Position numbers and translations under genes: made by a program
Part shown: positions 1-8,212 of the stretch, piece after piece
Position numbering within the stretch: position 1 is the stretch's first letter
Layout of the letters: each line of letters begins with the position of its first letter
The notes under the pieces: model-generated
The model's input: the letters and a program-made list of their open reading frames with translations, nothing else
What the model was told of the DNA's origin: nothing
The model's database searches: none
Origin: an uncultured Acetobacteraceae bacterium
GTDB taxonomy: Bacteria > Pseudomonadota > Alphaproteobacteria > Acetobacterales > Acetobacteraceae
Direction of reading: 5' to 3'
Assembly (NCBI GenBank): GCA_903895595.1
Contig: CAITUP010000074.1
Location: 1 to 51,014 of the forward strand
DNA length: 51,014 nucleotides

Positions 1-92
1 ACGCGTAAGCTTGTCCGGTTCGGCAAAATCATGCGCGGTCCCGGTTGACGAACGCCGGCTGGGGGGCTAATTGCCCGCCTCCCGGACGGGAT

Positions 93-167
93 GGCGGCGT
101 AGCTCAGCGGTAGAGCAGGGGAATCATAATCCCTTGGTCGGTGGTTCAAATCCGCCCGCCGCTACCA
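93..167 (+). tRNA. tRNA-Met (CAU), elongator type
   Basis: A full cloverleaf can be folded by eye: acceptor stem GGCGGCG with CGCCGCT (G1-U72 at the tip), D-stem GCTC/GAGC, anticodon stem GGGGA/TCCCT around a loop with CAT at positions 34-36, T-stem GGTGG/CCGCC with loop TTCAAAT, discriminator A and encoded CCA at 165-167. The G1-U72 tip and general sequence fit alphaproteobacterial elongator tRNA-Met better than the initiator or the lysidine-modified tRNA-Ile2, but a CAU anticodon alone does not settle this. The interior of this gene is repeated about 1.09 kb downstream (see 1196-1250). Confidence 0.93.
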
Positions 168-355
168 TCCTCCGGCCGATTTTCACAAAAAATCTGTTCG
201 GCGTTAATGGTTTGTTAACCATTGTCCGGTATGATGACGGGGTGTGTTCGAGCAAGTCTTCTGCTTCGATACCTCTGGACAAATCTTGGATCGGCACCTT
301 AGTGTTTGTATTGTTGATGCGTATCTTTCGCTGGCGCACCCTTGGAGGCAACCCC

Positions 356-577
356 GTGACCTCTCTGTCCAACCTAAAACGCATGGCCAAGCTGCGTGCG
401 ACTGGCATGTCATTTGGTTCCGCATTGACGCTCGGACTTGGCCTTGGGCACGTCGCCGCCTCCAACGGGCGCGTGCGGTACAACGGAGCCGGTTTCAAAG
501 GGGACCGGGAAGCCGTTGGCCAGGATTTCCGTCAAGCCATCGGCAAGGCCGCATCGCGTGCCGTCCCGCGCGGGTGA
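356..577 (+). CDS. Small basic protein of unknown function, inside tRNA-flanked island
   Basis: A 73-residue reading frame starting at GTG 356, chosen because GGAGG lies at 343-347, about eight bases upstream. The N-terminus is basic with a short hydrophobic Gly/Leu-rich stretch (residues about 18-30); the C-terminal part reads GDREAVGQDFRQAIGKA, an amphipathic pattern like that in short phage or island proteins, though I cannot name a family. The frame is open upstream to 71, but that would run through the tRNA gene. It precedes and may be co-transcribed with the DUF2335 gene. Whether it is really translated is uncertain; the ribosome-binding site is the best evidence. Confidence 0.5.
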   Translation: MTSLSNLKRMAKLRATGMSFGSALTLGLGLGHVAASNGRVRYNGAGFKGDREAVGQDFRQAIGKAASRAVPRG

Positions 578-617
578 CGCAAAGGCAGGCGTTCCTGTCC
601 CTGTCAGCCGGTCCAAC

Positions 618-1193
618 GTGTCGGATGTCGCTGTAGATCGCGGCAGTTTACAGAACGCCATCGACGCGACCGTCAAACGAAGCCTCGACGACGCTCTTCG
701 GTCTGTCGGGATTATCGTGCCTGAACAGCAGGAGGAAGCGGTCGCCGAGCGTCTGACGCGAGAACTGACGGTCGAGGTCGAGCAGCATTATCAGGGGCCA
801 TTGCCACCGCCAACCATGCTAAGAGCGTTCGACGATGCGGTCCCGGGATTGGCGACGCAGATCGTCGAGATGGCCGCCAAGGAACAGCGGCATCGCCACG
901 TGTGGGAACGCCGTGCGCTATGGAACGACATCTTCACCGAATCGGGCGGCTTGCTTTTGGGGTGGGGGCTAGCGATTTTCTGTGCGGGTTTGGCGGGCTT
1001 GCTCGCTTGGCACGGTAACAACGTTGGGGCCGGGCTGATGCTAAGCGTCGTCGCTGGATCGATCGTCAAAACCATCGTGAACGGTCGGAATATGCCGGCA
1101 CCGGACAAGGCCGGACCTGGCGTGCGCACGGACCTGGAGCCGAAGCGTTCCGGTTCTCCCCCTAAAAAGGGACGCAACCGATCCCGTAAGTAG
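618..1193 (+). CDS. DUF2335 family membrane protein
   Basis: The core matches the DUF2335 pattern as I know it: GPLPPPTMLRAFDDAVPGLA followed by an amphipathic, charged helix ending in ERR, then two hydrophobic segments (GLLLGWGLAIFCAGLAGLLA and the NNVGAGLMLSVVAGSIV stretch) and a basic, Pro-rich tail. The family has no assigned function and is common on phages, plasmids and islands; it is predicted to sit in the inner membrane. The frame is open from a TTG at 438, but that start would overlap the preceding small gene by 140 bases and has no clear ribosome-binding site; I chose GTG 618 (191 residues), just after the small gene ends, with moderate confidence. The stop codon lies only 3 bases before the tRNA-like repeat, so this gene fills the island to its right edge. 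Confidence 0.75.
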   Translation: MSDVAVDRGSLQNAIDATVKRSLDDALRSVGIIVPEQQEEAVAERLTRELTVEVEQHYQGPLPPPTMLRAFDDAVPGLATQIVEMAAKEQRHRHVWERRALWNDIFTESGGLLLGWGLAIFCAGLAGLLAWHGNNVGAGLMLSVVAGSIVKTIVNGRNMPAPDKAGPGVRTDLEPKRSGSPPKKGRNRSRK

Positions 1194-1195
1194 CA

Positions 1196-1250
1196 GTCCA
1201 GCAAAGGAGTCATAATCCCTTGGTCGGTGGTTCGAATCCGCTTGCTGGAC
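1196..1250 (+). repeat. tRNA-Met-derived repeat (candidate att site / D-armless tRNA-like element)
   Basis: Positions 1210-1241 repeat 124-155 of the tRNA-Met gene with one mismatch in 32 bases (148 A versus 1234 G), covering the anticodon loop, variable loop and T-arm. Instead of the original acceptor stem the block is enclosed by a perfect 9-bp inverted repeat, GTCCAGCAA (1196-1204) and TTGCTGGAC (1242-1250). A direct repeat of a tRNA 3' half is the usual footprint of tyrosine-recombinase integration, but no integrase lies between the copies. The enclosed stretch could fold as an acceptor stem plus anticodon and T arms with no D-arm, with one mismatch in the anticodon stem. I regard it as an attachment-site remnant or tRNA pseudogene, not a functional tRNA. 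Confidence 0.75.
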
Positions 1251-1253
1251 GAC

Positions 1254-1475
1254 TTGATGTCCCATCTCTCCGACACCACATCGCGGACGACTAAAAACGA
1301 CAGCCGCAATCGGTCGTTCTGTCTCCTGCCATGCGTCAATCGCTTGCCGCTTCCGCGACCCACGTGATATTTTGCGCCCTACGATCACGGTCCGGGCGAA
1401 TTTGTGATCCACTTCTCATCGCGTGGGACCAGCCCGATGCTATAAGACGCCGCCCGACTCCCAGAGGATCATTTT
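1254..1475. other. Intergenic region upstream of the OmpA-domain gene
   Basis: No gene is supported here. A candidate -10 (TATAAG, 1441-1446) lies 29 bases before the GTG start at 1476, but no -35 box at acceptable spacing is evident. The sequence AGAGGA just before the start codon of the next gene is its likely ribosome-binding site. Confidence 0.4.
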
Positions 1476-2036
1476 GTGCGACTTTTAACGCCTTCCCTCA
1501 CGACCTTGCTTCTGACCCTGGCTACCTCGGCTGCCCTCGCGCAACCGAGCCCTTCGGCCGTTCAGATCATCGATTCACTGAAACCGACCGGGAATCTGCT
1601 TTTGGGCGGGACCCGCGGCGTGCGTGCCGACGGCGTACCGACGGCGACGCCGGCACCGGTCCGGCCGGCGTCGCACGATCCCGCCGAACCGTCCGCCAGC
1701 CTGACCGTCAACTTCGCCAGCGGTTCCGCCGACCTGACGCTCCAGGCCATCCAGGCGCTGGACGAACTCGGACGCGCCCTTAGCAGCAAGGAACTTTCGG
1801 CATTCAAATTCCGGATCGAAGGGCATACCGACACCGCCGGCACGCCGGAAGCCAACCGGATGCTGTCGGAGCAACGGGCGCAGGCCGTTGTCACCTACAT
1901 CGCCAGCCATTTCGGCGTGGAGCCCACGCGGCTGATCGCGGTCGGTAAAGGCGAAGAAGGCTTGGCGGTGCAAACCCCGCCGCAGACCCCCGAACCCCGC
2001 AACCGCCGGGTCGTGGTCGTCAATCTCGGCCGCTGA
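1476..2036 (+). CDS. OmpA-domain (peptidoglycan-binding) periplasmic/outer membrane protein
   Basis: A 186-residue protein with a Sec signal peptide (residues 1-22, cleavage after ALA) and no lipobox cysteine. After a Pro/Ala-rich linker, residues about 74-184 form an OmpA-like domain: LTVNFASGSADLT, then EGHTDTAGTPEANRMLSEQRAQAVVTYI written here in pieces as EGHTD (115-119) and SEQRA (131-135). Asp119 and Arg134 correspond to the residues that bind diaminopimelate in this family. It likely anchors the envelope to peptidoglycan. GTG start with AGAGGA upstream; a strong hairpin follows the stop. Monocistronic by layout. The short length and lack of a beta-barrel distinguish it from OmpA itself; it resembles stand-alone Pal-like proteins. 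Confidence 0.85.
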   Translation: MRLLTPSLTTLLLTLATSAALAQPSPSAVQIIDSLKPTGNLLLGGTRGVRADGVPTATPAPVRPASHDPAEPSASLTVNFASGSADLTLQAIQALDELGRALSSKELSAFKFRIEGHTDTAGTPEANRMLSEQRAQAVVTYIASHFGVEPTRLIAVGKGEEGLAVQTPPQTPEPRNRRVVVVNLGR

Positions 2037-2050
2037 CTGGCCGAGGCTAA

Positions 2051-2079
2051 GGGCCGCTCCGGTATGGAGCGGCCCTTTT
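2051..2079 (+). terminator. Rho-independent terminator after OmpA-domain gene
   Basis: GGGCCGCTCC and GGAGCGGCCC pair around a short loop (10-11 bp stem) and are followed by TTTT. It lies between two converging genes and may serve both strands. Confidence 0.85.
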
Positions 2080-2087
2080 GAGACAAT

Positions 2088-3746
2088 TCAGCTCGTGTGC
2101 CAGCCGAACTGCTGCGGCTTACGGCCGGCGGCGTGGTGCAACTTCACGTTGACCAGGCCCGGTCCGGGATGCGCCATCAGCTCATCCAGCGCCTTGCGCA
2201 GGTCTTTCGGGTCCTCCACGTACCAGCCCTTGCCGCCAAAGGCTTCCATCACTTTCTCATAGCCCGAACCGATGGACATCACGCGCGGAGGGATGGACGA
2301 CGGATCCGCCGGCATCGACTCGATACCGCCACCGATGCCGCCATTGTTCAGGACGACGATCTTCACCGGCAGGTTGTACCGGCAGCAGGTCTCGATCTCC
2401 ATGCCGGAAAACCCGATCGCCGCGTCGCCCGACACCGACACGATCGGACGGTCAGGATGCACCACGGCGGCGGCGAGGCAGAAGCCCATGCCGATGCCCA
2501 TCGTGCCGTAGCTGCCGGCGTCCAAACGCAAACGCGCGTTCTTGTTCGGCATCTGGGTGCGTCCAATGTCCATCGTATTCGCGCCTTCACCGATGATCAC
2601 CGCGTTATCCGGCAGCCATTCCGCGATGTCCTTGAACGCTCGGTAATAGTTCATCGGGTTGGAGTTATCGGCCATCTGCGGTGCGATCTGCTTCGCGTTG
2701 GCTTCCGACTTCGCGGCGATGGCGGCGTGCCAGGGCGTATCCTTCGGGTAGAACCACTGGCGGTTTTCCAACGCTTTGTTCAACTGCCCTACGATAGCCT
2801 TGCCGTCGCCCACCAACGGTACCTCGGTGGGCACGTTCTGGCTCATCGCTTCCGGCGAGATGTCCAACTGGACAATCCGCACGTTCTTGTTGAACCGTGG
2901 CGGCTTGCCGAAATGCATGATCCAGTTCAGGCGCGCGCCCATCAGGAAGATGACGTCGGCTTCCTGCAACGCGTGGGACCGGGCGGCACCGACGGACAAC
3001 GGGTGGTTGTCGTCCATCACGCCCTTGCCCATCGGAGACGCGAGGAATGGCACGCCGGTGCGTTCGATGAAGGCGCGAACCTCGTCTTCCGCGCGCGACC
3101 AGGCCATGCCCTTGCCGACGATGACCAGCGGGCGTTGCGCGGACTCCAGCGCGTTGAGCGCGGCTTCGATGCTTTCCCCCGGCGCGACCATGCGCGGCGG
3201 TTCCGGGACGGTGGCGGCCTCATGGACCTTTTCCTCGTCCACCTCACCCAGGATGATGTCGTCGGGCATGTCCAGATAGCAGGCGCCGGGACGACCGTAG
3301 ATCGAGTGGCGGACAGCCATTTCCACGTAGAACGGGATGCGGTGGACGTGTTCGACGGCGTGGGCGAACTTGCAGAACGGCGTGGCGATGTGGACCTGCC
3401 GTTCCTCCTGGAAGGCACCCATGCCGTTCTGATGCGTGGCGGAGGCACCGCCGATCAGGATCATCGGCCAACAGTTCTGTTGCGCGTTCGCCAGACCGGC
3501 GAGCCCGTGCACCACGCCGGGGCCGGACACGACCAGACAGGCGCCGGGGCGGCCCGTCAGGTACCCGACGGCCTGCGCGGCGTAGGAAGCCGATTGTTCG
3601 TTGCGGCAGCCAATATACTGAATGCCGGCGACCTGCGCGGCTTCCGCGATGGGGCCAACGGGAAAACCGACGATCCCGAACATATATTGGACGCCCTGCT
3701 GCTTCAGGGACCGCGCCATGAGTGTGGCGCCATTAACCTTAGCCAT
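2088..3746 (-). CDS. ThDP-dependent 2-hydroxyacyl-CoA lyase / oxalyl-CoA decarboxylase family enzyme
   Basis: A 552-residue thiamine-diphosphate enzyme of the acetolactate-synthase superfamily. Visible features: N-terminal pyrimidine-binding domain with catalytic Glu50 (CRNEQSASYAAQAVGYL), central domain around residues 190-330, and C-terminal ThDP domain with GDAAIGFSGMEIE (440-452) and the Asn pair 467-468. The N-terminal half (FGIVGFPV, GRPGACYLDMP) resembles 2-hydroxyacyl-CoA lyase (HACL1 type) more than Oxalobacter oxalyl-CoA decarboxylase; both cleave the C1-C2 bond of a 2-oxygenated acyl-CoA. A good AGGGAGGG site precedes ATG 3746. A class III CoA-transferase is 12 kb away, so an oxalate role is possible but not shown by context. 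No operon partner adjoins it. Confidence 0.82.
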   Translation of the reverse strand: MAKVNGATLMARSLKQQGVQYMFGIVGFPVGPIAEAAQVAGIQYIGCRNEQSASYAAQAVGYLTGRPGACLVVSGPGVVHGLAGLANAQQNCWPMILIGGASATHQNGMGAFQEERQVHIATPFCKFAHAVEHVHRIPFYVEMAVRHSIYGRPGACYLDMPDDIILGEVDEEKVHEAATVPEPPRMVAPGESIEAALNALESAQRPLVIVGKGMAWSRAEDEVRAFIERTGVPFLASPMGKGVMDDNHPLSVGAARSHALQEADVIFLMGARLNWIMHFGKPPRFNKNVRIVQLDISPEAMSQNVPTEVPLVGDGKAIVGQLNKALENRQWFYPKDTPWHAAIAAKSEANAKQIAPQMADNSNPMNYYRAFKDIAEWLPDNAVIIGEGANTMDIGRTQMPNKNARLRLDAGSYGTMGIGMGFCLAAAVVHPDRPIVSVSGDAAIGFSGMEIETCCRYNLPVKIVVLNNGGIGGGIESMPADPSSIPPRVMSIGSGYEKVMEAFGGKGWYVEDPKDLRKALDELMAHPGPGLVNVKLHHAAGRKPQQFGWHTS

Positions 3747-3856
3747 GCGTTTTCCCTCCCAGGGATGTTGCGAGCGACGTTACGCCGCCTGTTTCCCGGA
3801 CGGTCGAACGCCTCGGGAGGGAGTTAGGCACAGTTTGGGCCAGGAGGGAATGGCGG

Positions 3857-4600
3857 CTAGTAGGTAAGGATCTTCGACAGAAACTGCCGCGCCCGTTCGC
3901 TGCGCGGCGCTTCGAAGAAGGTCCGGCGGTCCGCGTCCTCGGCGATTTCGCCACGATCCATGAACACGACGCGATGTGCGACCTTCCGGGCAAAACCCAT
4001 TTCGTGCGTGACCACCATCATCGTCATGCCGGATCGCGCGAGTTCCACCATGACATCAAGCACCTCGCTGACCATTTCCGGGTCCAACGCGGACGTCGCC
4101 TCATCGAACAGCATCACCACCGGGTCCATCGCCAATGCACGAGCAATGGCGACACGTTGCTGCTGACCGCCGGACAATTGCCCCGGATGTTTCGCCGCGA
4201 AATCCCGCAGCCCCACCCGTTCCAGCAACGCTTCCGCTCGGGATTCCGCCTCATCCCGCGACCGGCCCAGCACTTTGATCTGCGCCAAACAAAGATTGTC
4301 CAACACCCGCATATGCGGAAACAGCTCGAAATGCTGGAACACCATCCCCACGCGGGCGCGCAAGCGCGGTAAATTGACGTTCCGGCCCGCGAGGTCTTCC
4401 CCATCCACAACGATACGGCCCTGCTGAAACGGCTCCAGCGCGTTGACACATTTGATCAGCGTGCTTTTGCCGGAACCGGAGGGTCCGCAGACCACCACGA
4501 CCTCCCCCTTCGACACGGTCAGCGACACGTCGCGCAGCACCGGCATCCCGGTAGCGTAGGATTTCGTGACGTGATCGATTTGGATAACCGTGTCGGTCAT
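3857..4600 (-). CDS. Polar amino-acid ABC transporter, ATP-binding protein
   Basis: A 247-residue ATPase that powers import of polar (probably acidic) amino acids. Walker A GPSGSGKS is at about residues 39-46, the signature LSGGQQQR follows, Walker B is [12 protein letters not shown], and the switch His lies in [12 protein letters not shown] 4600 is used; the frame is open further upstream but that part overlaps the permease gene. It is the last gene of a four-gene run transcribed on the minus strand (binding protein, permease, permease, ATPase), starting 11 bases after the upstream permease stop. Length and order match GltL/GlnQ-type transporters; the substrate cannot be fixed from the ATPase alone. 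Confidence 0.93.
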   Translation of the reverse strand: MTDTVIQIDHVTKSYATGMPVLRDVSLTVSKGEVVVVCGPSGSGKSTLIKCVNALEPFQQGRIVVDGEDLAGRNVNLPRLRARVGMVFQHFELFPHMRVLDNLCLAQIKVLGRSRDEAESRAEALLERVGLRDFAAKHPGQLSGGQQQRVAIARALAMDPVVMLFDEATSALDPEMVSEVLDVMVELARSGMTMMVVTHEMGFARKVAHRVVFMDRGEIAEDADRRTFFEAPRSERARQFLSKILTY

Positions 4601-4611
4601 GGCGGCTCCGG

Positions 4612-5301
4612 TCAGCGCGGGACGGCGATACGGTCGCGCAGACGCTGCACGCCGCGAGAGGCGGTAAAGGACAGAACGAAATAAACCAGCGCCGCGAACG
4701 AATACATTTCGACCAGCCGCCCATCGCGTTGGGCGATCTTGCTGGCGGCACCCAGGAAGTCCGTGATCGACAGCACGTAGACCAGAGACGTATCCTGAAA
4801 CAACACGACAGTCTGCGTCAGCAGCACCGGCAGCATGATCCGGAACACCTGCGGCAGGATCGCATAACGCATCGATTGCGCCTGCGTCAGCCCCAGCGCC
4901 ATCGCCGCCGCCGATTGCCCGCGCGGAATCGATGCGATACCGGCACGCATGATTTCCGAGAAATACGCCGCCTCGAACACAATAAACGTAATCAGTGCCG
5001 AGGCGAAACCGCCGACATGGATCGGCCGGGACGCGCCCGTCAGCCATTGGCCGAGATACGGCACCAGGAAATAGAACCAGAAAATCACCAGCACCAACGG
5101 CAGCGACCGCACCAGATTGACATACCCGGCCGCGACCGCCGACAGCACCGGCCCGCCGGACAGCCTGATTATCGCCAGCAGAGTCCCCAGGATCACGCCG
5201 CCCAGCGCCGCCAATACAGTCAGCGTCAGGGTGAATTGCATGCCCTCGAAAAACAGATAGCCTAGGCTACGCTGGATAATCTCGAAATCGAAGTTGCTCA
5301 T
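4612..5301 (-). CDS. Polar amino-acid ABC transporter permease (GltK-like)
   Basis: A 229-residue inner-membrane permease of the HisM/GlnP family with about five membrane segments. The N-terminal motif [20 protein letters not shown] and the EAA loop ([22 protein letters not shown]) that contacts the ATPase are visible. Its start overlaps the end of the other permease gene by 4 bases (ATGA), indicating translational coupling. With its neighbour it would form a heterodimeric channel. It is the second of two permeases, as in gltIJKL. Confidence 0.92.
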   Translation of the reverse strand: MSNFDFEIIQRSLGYLFFEGMQFTLTLTVLAALGGVILGTLLAIIRLSGGPVLSAVAAGYVNLVRSLPLVLVIFWFYFLVPYLGQWLTGASRPIHVGGFASALITFIVFEAAYFSEIMRAGIASIPRGQSAAAMALGLTQAQSMRYAILPQVFRIMLPVLLTQTVVLFQDTSLVYVLSITDFLGAASKIAQRDGRLVEMYSFAALVYFVLSFTASRGVQRLRDRIAVPR

Positions 5302-6038
5302 GCGCGCCCGTATCCCGGCACGCGGACCCGCGCTTCCAGCCAGCGGGCGGCCAGGGTGGCGATCAGGTTGATCGCAAGATAGGCCAATGTCGCCGCCGTA
5401 AACGCCTCGAACACCTGAAACGAAAACTCCTGCACCGCTCGGGCGCGCGCCGTGAGTTCCGCCAGCCCGATGGTCAGCGCGACGGAGGTATTTTTAATGG
5501 TGTTCAACATTTCCGACGTCAGCGGCGGCAGAATAATCCGGTAGGCCATCGGCAGCAGGATATAGCGATAGGTTTGCGGTGTCGTCAGGCCCAAAGCGGT
5601 GGCGGCGGCGCGCTGGCCGCGCGGCAATGCCTCGATCCCCGAGGACACCTGCACCGCCACACGGGCCGACATAAAAAACCCAATCCCTATCACCGACGTC
5701 AAAAACGCCGCGCTCGGCAATTGCTTCAGCCAGATACCCCACGACGCCGGCAAAAGATCGGGAAACACGAAATACCAGAGGAACAGCTGCACCAGCAGCG
5801 GCATGTTGCGGAACAATTCGATCCAAGCCGTCGCGATCCATTGGCCGAACCGGTTCGGCAGCGTGCGCAGAACCCCGATGGCCGAGCCGGTAACGAACGC
5901 GATCGCCCAGGCAATCGCGGCCGTCAGCAGCGTCATCCGCAATCCCTGGAGGAGCATATCCAGGTAAGTGCCGTTTCCCTCCGGAGACAGCTCCCAGAAA
6001 ATGCCCCAGTTCCAGTGATAACCCACGGAATGCTCCAA
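5298..6038 (-). CDS. Polar amino-acid ABC transporter permease (GltJ-like)
   Basis: A 246-residue permease. The N-terminus MEHSVGYHWNWGIFWE followed by a first hydrophobic helix is typical of GltJ-type subunits. The EAA coupling loop reads QVSSGIEALPRGQRAAATALG, and further membrane segments follow. It lies between the binding-protein gene (94 bases upstream, with a palindromic repeat in that gap) and the second permease (4-base overlap). Function is the membrane channel of the importer with the following permease. Confidence 0.92.
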   Translation of the reverse strand: MEHSVGYHWNWGIFWELSPEGNGTYLDMLLQGLRMTLLTAAIAWAIAFVTGSAIGVLRTLPNRFGQWIATAWIELFRNMPLLVQLFLWYFVFPDLLPASWGIWLKQLPSAAFLTSVIGIGFFMSARVAVQVSSGIEALPRGQRAAATALGLTTPQTYRYILLPMAYRIILPPLTSEMLNTIKNTSVALTIGLAELTARARAVQEFSFQVFEAFTAATLAYLAINLIATLAARWLEARVRVPGYGRA

Positions 6039-6043
6039 ATTCC

Positions 6044-6117
6044 CGTCATGGTCGGGTTTAACCCGACCATCTCAGGCCCATTGGGAAAAGAAGGTCGGAT
6101 CGAGCCCGACCATGACG
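6044..6117. repeat. Palindromic dispersed repeat, copy C
   Basis: The arms CGTCATGGTCGGG (6044-6056) and CCCGACCATGACG (6105-6117) are perfect inverted repeats; inside the left arm is immediately followed by TTTAACCCGACCAT, giving a nested hairpin. The same arms occur at 12261-12291 and 35814-35929. It sits inside the transporter operon between binding protein and permease, where it could affect mRNA stability or relative expression. Confidence 0.8.
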
Positions 6118-6131
6118 TTAGGGATTCTGGT

Positions 6132-7034
6132 TCACTTGTAGCTGGCCGGATCGGGACTGTCGGAGGGATGCATGTAAGCGCCTTGCAGCGCCTTCGACAT
6201 CGGCGTGTTAAGGTCCAGCCCCTTCGGCGGAATCGCCGCCTGGAACCATTTCTCGTAATTTGCCCGTCCTGCCTGGCTGAGATAAAACGCCGCGGTCGCC
6301 TTGTCGGCCAGAGCCTTGAACGGCGCATCGTCCTTCCGCAGCATGATGCCGTAAGGCTCCGGCAGCGAAAACGCTTCGTCGCCGAACGCATAAGCCGCCG
6401 GGTCCTTCGACGACGCGATAAACGACGCCAAAATCACATCGTCCATGACGAACGCCGCGGCACGGTCGGTTTCGACCATCAGGAAGGCCTCGGCGTGGTC
6501 TTTCGCGGCGATGACAGTGATGCCCAGGTTGCGATCGGCGTTCGCCTTGTTCAGTTGCACGATATTCGTGCTGCCGGCGGTCGAGACGACCGTTTTACCC
6601 TTCAGCGAATCGATCGTCGTCAGATGGGCGGCTTTCTTCGCGACGAACGCGCTCGCGGTCAGATAATGCGTGTTGGTGAAGGAGACCTGCTTCTGGCGGT
6701 CCGGATTATTGGTGGTGGAGCCGCATTCCAGATCGATCGTGCCGTTCGCCATCAGCGGGATGCGGTTGGACGACAACACCGACACGGTCGCGACTTTCAA
6801 CGCCGGCAGGTTGAGTTCCTTCTTCACGGCCTCGACGATCTGCATGCAGATGTCGATGGCATAGCCGACCGGTTTCTGGTGGTCGTCGAGGTAGCTGAAC
6901 GGCACCGAGCTGTCGCGCACGCCCAGTGTGATCGTCCCGGTTTCCTTGATTTTCTGCAGCGTGCCGGTCGGTTCGGCTGCCTGGGCCGGCAACGCAGCCA
7001 GCAGGGCCGCGAACATAAAGGGAAGAAGGCGCAT
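6132..7034 (-). CDS. Amino-acid ABC transporter substrate-binding protein (GltI-like)
   Basis: A 300-residue periplasmic protein of the SBP family 3. A signal peptide occupies residues 1-19/20 (cleavage after AQA). The family signature VGYAIDICMQIVEAVK and the segment GTIDLECGSTTNNPDR (Gly-Ser-Thr ligand loop) closely resemble glutamate/aspartate-binding GltI. First gene of the transporter operon; the region upstream holds AGGAGA ahead of ATG 7034. The substrate is inferred as glutamate/aspartate-like from the ligand-loop sequence. Confidence 0.9.
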   Translation of the reverse strand: MRLLPFMFAALLAALPAQAAEPTGTLQKIKETGTITLGVRDSSVPFSYLDDHQKPVGYAIDICMQIVEAVKKELNLPALKVATVSVLSSNRIPLMANGTIDLECGSTTNNPDRQKQVSFTNTHYLTASAFVAKKAAHLTTIDSLKGKTVVSTAGSTNIVQLNKANADRNLGITVIAAKDHAEAFLMVETDRAAAFVMDDVILASFIASSKDPAAYAFGDEAFSLPEPYGIMLRKDDAPFKALADKATAAFYLSQAGRANYEKWFQAAIPPKGLDLNTPMSKALQGAYMHPSDSPDPASYK

Positions 7035-7099
7035 GGGATCGGCTCTCCTGATGGATATCGTGTACGGACCATAAAGCGTCCCGCGGGCCGGCGAAACGT

Positions 7100-8212
7100 C
7101 TATTCCGCCTCCATCATCCGGCCCATCGCGTAGGATGCGGTGTAGCCGGGCAAAGCGTTGCCGGTCGGGCGGATGGCGCGCATCAGAACCGGGCGTGTGC
7201 GAGCGTCGATGGTGCCGGATTTGCGGTAGCCGAACAGGTACGGCCGGATGTCGGCCGGGATCGTGCCCAGGGCCAACCCCACTTCCTTGTCGGTCAGATG
7301 CGCGACGCTGGCGGCCGTTTCCGCAACGCGGGTGCGGATCGCGTCCTCCTGCCCCCGCAACAGGCGGACGATGGCGTCGAAATCGCCCCAGAATTCCTCG
7401 GGCAGTTCGCGCCGCATCGCCTCCGGGTCGCCGCCGGCATTCAGAATTTCCCAGATGGCCAACGGCGTGCAGCGAGAGATCAGCGCATGCACGCGGCAGT
7501 ATTCCGCGCCTTTCAGCTTCAGGCGCAGCCCGTTGCTGAAGCGCACGACATAACCCTCGGTATCGCGCGGCAGGCCGGCGGTGTGGCGCATGAGTTCGTG
7601 CACCGACGCGAAGCTGTGCCGGCTCGCGGCGCGCCAGCCCACGGCGGCGGCGGTTTCCAGGATCGCGTCGTAGGAAAGTTCGTGACCGGCCTCATCGTAG
7701 GCCGCCAGCAGGACCAAAGCCGCTTCCCGATAGCGCACGACCATGCGATTTTCGGGGTAGATGGCCTCCGCCAGATAGGTGATGCCGGGGCGCAGGCCGG
7801 GGGGGATGCGCCCCGCCACCCAGCGCGCCTGTTCGGAATCGAAGCTGCCCTTTGTCGCGGTGCGCCAGGCACCGTCGTGGTGGAACAGGATAATAAGACT
7901 GCCGTCCAGCTTCTCGAACGCTTCGAACGGCAGATCGGGGATGTCGCCGCGGCGTTCGCCGGCGTTGAAGAATTTCGGGAACGGCGTGGCGGCGATGCGT
8001 TTGGCATCGGGGTCCAGGATGAGACCGCGCGCCACCATGGTGTGCGTGTCCCACCCGTCCTCGTACACGCAGCGTGGCGAATACGCGAAAATCTGCAGCC
8101 GCGTGACCGGGTCGGTCCGGCGGTAGACGAAGCCTTTGGCATGGGCTTCCAGCAAGCCGTCCCAGAGTTCGTCGAACGGTATGGCGTGAGCGGGGTGGAT
8201 CGGGGCGGTCAT
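7100..8212 (-). CDS. T4 Rnl1-like RNA ligase
   Basis: A 370-residue protein, about the length of T4 RNA ligase 1 (374). Nucleotidyltransferase motifs are intact: ARGLI (61-65) and PKFFNAGE (79-86) before motif I KLDGS with nucleophile Lys101, motif III TYLAEAIYPENR with Glu149, motif IV EGYVV (219-223), and motif V LKLK with Lys232/Lys234. The expected chemistry is ATP-dependent AMP transfer to the enzyme, to an RNA 5' phosphate, then sealing. Its first codon overlaps the stop of the upstream Uma2-fold gene by 4 bases, so the two are translationally coupled. No kinase/phosphatase end-healing gene is next door. Bacterial Rnl1-like ligases are sporadic and often mobile; the biological substrate is unknown. 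Confidence 0.88.
   Translation of the reverse strand: MTAPIHPAHAIPFDELWDGLLEAHAKGFVYRRTDPVTRLQIFAYSPRCVYEDGWDTHTMVARGLILDPDAKRIAATPFPKFFNAGERRGDIPDLPFEAFEKLDGSLIILFHHDGAWRTATKGSFDSEQARWVAGRIPPGLRPGITYLAEAIYPENRMVVRYREAALVLLAAYDEAGHELSYDAILETAAAVGWRAASRHSFASVHELMRHTAGLPRDTEGYVVRFSNGLRLKLKGAEYCRVHALISRCTPLAIWEILNAGGDPEAMRRELPEEFWGDFDAIVRLLRGQEDAIRTRVAETAASVAHLTDKEVGLALGTIPADIRPYLFGYRKSGTIDARTRPVLMRAIRPTGNALPGYTASYAMGRMMEAE

Noticed and set aside
1-92. Upstream gene end before the tRNA
   Set aside because: No recognisable coding pattern in this short stretch.
124-498. Minus-strand ORF ending GGFEPPTKGL
   Set aside because: The tail comes from reading the tRNA-Met gene backwards; this is a well-known spurious peptide and the ORF has no other support.
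791-1363. Minus-strand ORF with RIRTTDQGIM
   Set aside because: Antisense of the tRNA-derived repeat and of the DUF2335 gene; the motif arises from tRNA sequence.
2097-3827. 576-codon plus-strand ORF
   Set aside because: Antisense to the intact ThDP enzyme; Arg/His-rich, with no domain pattern.
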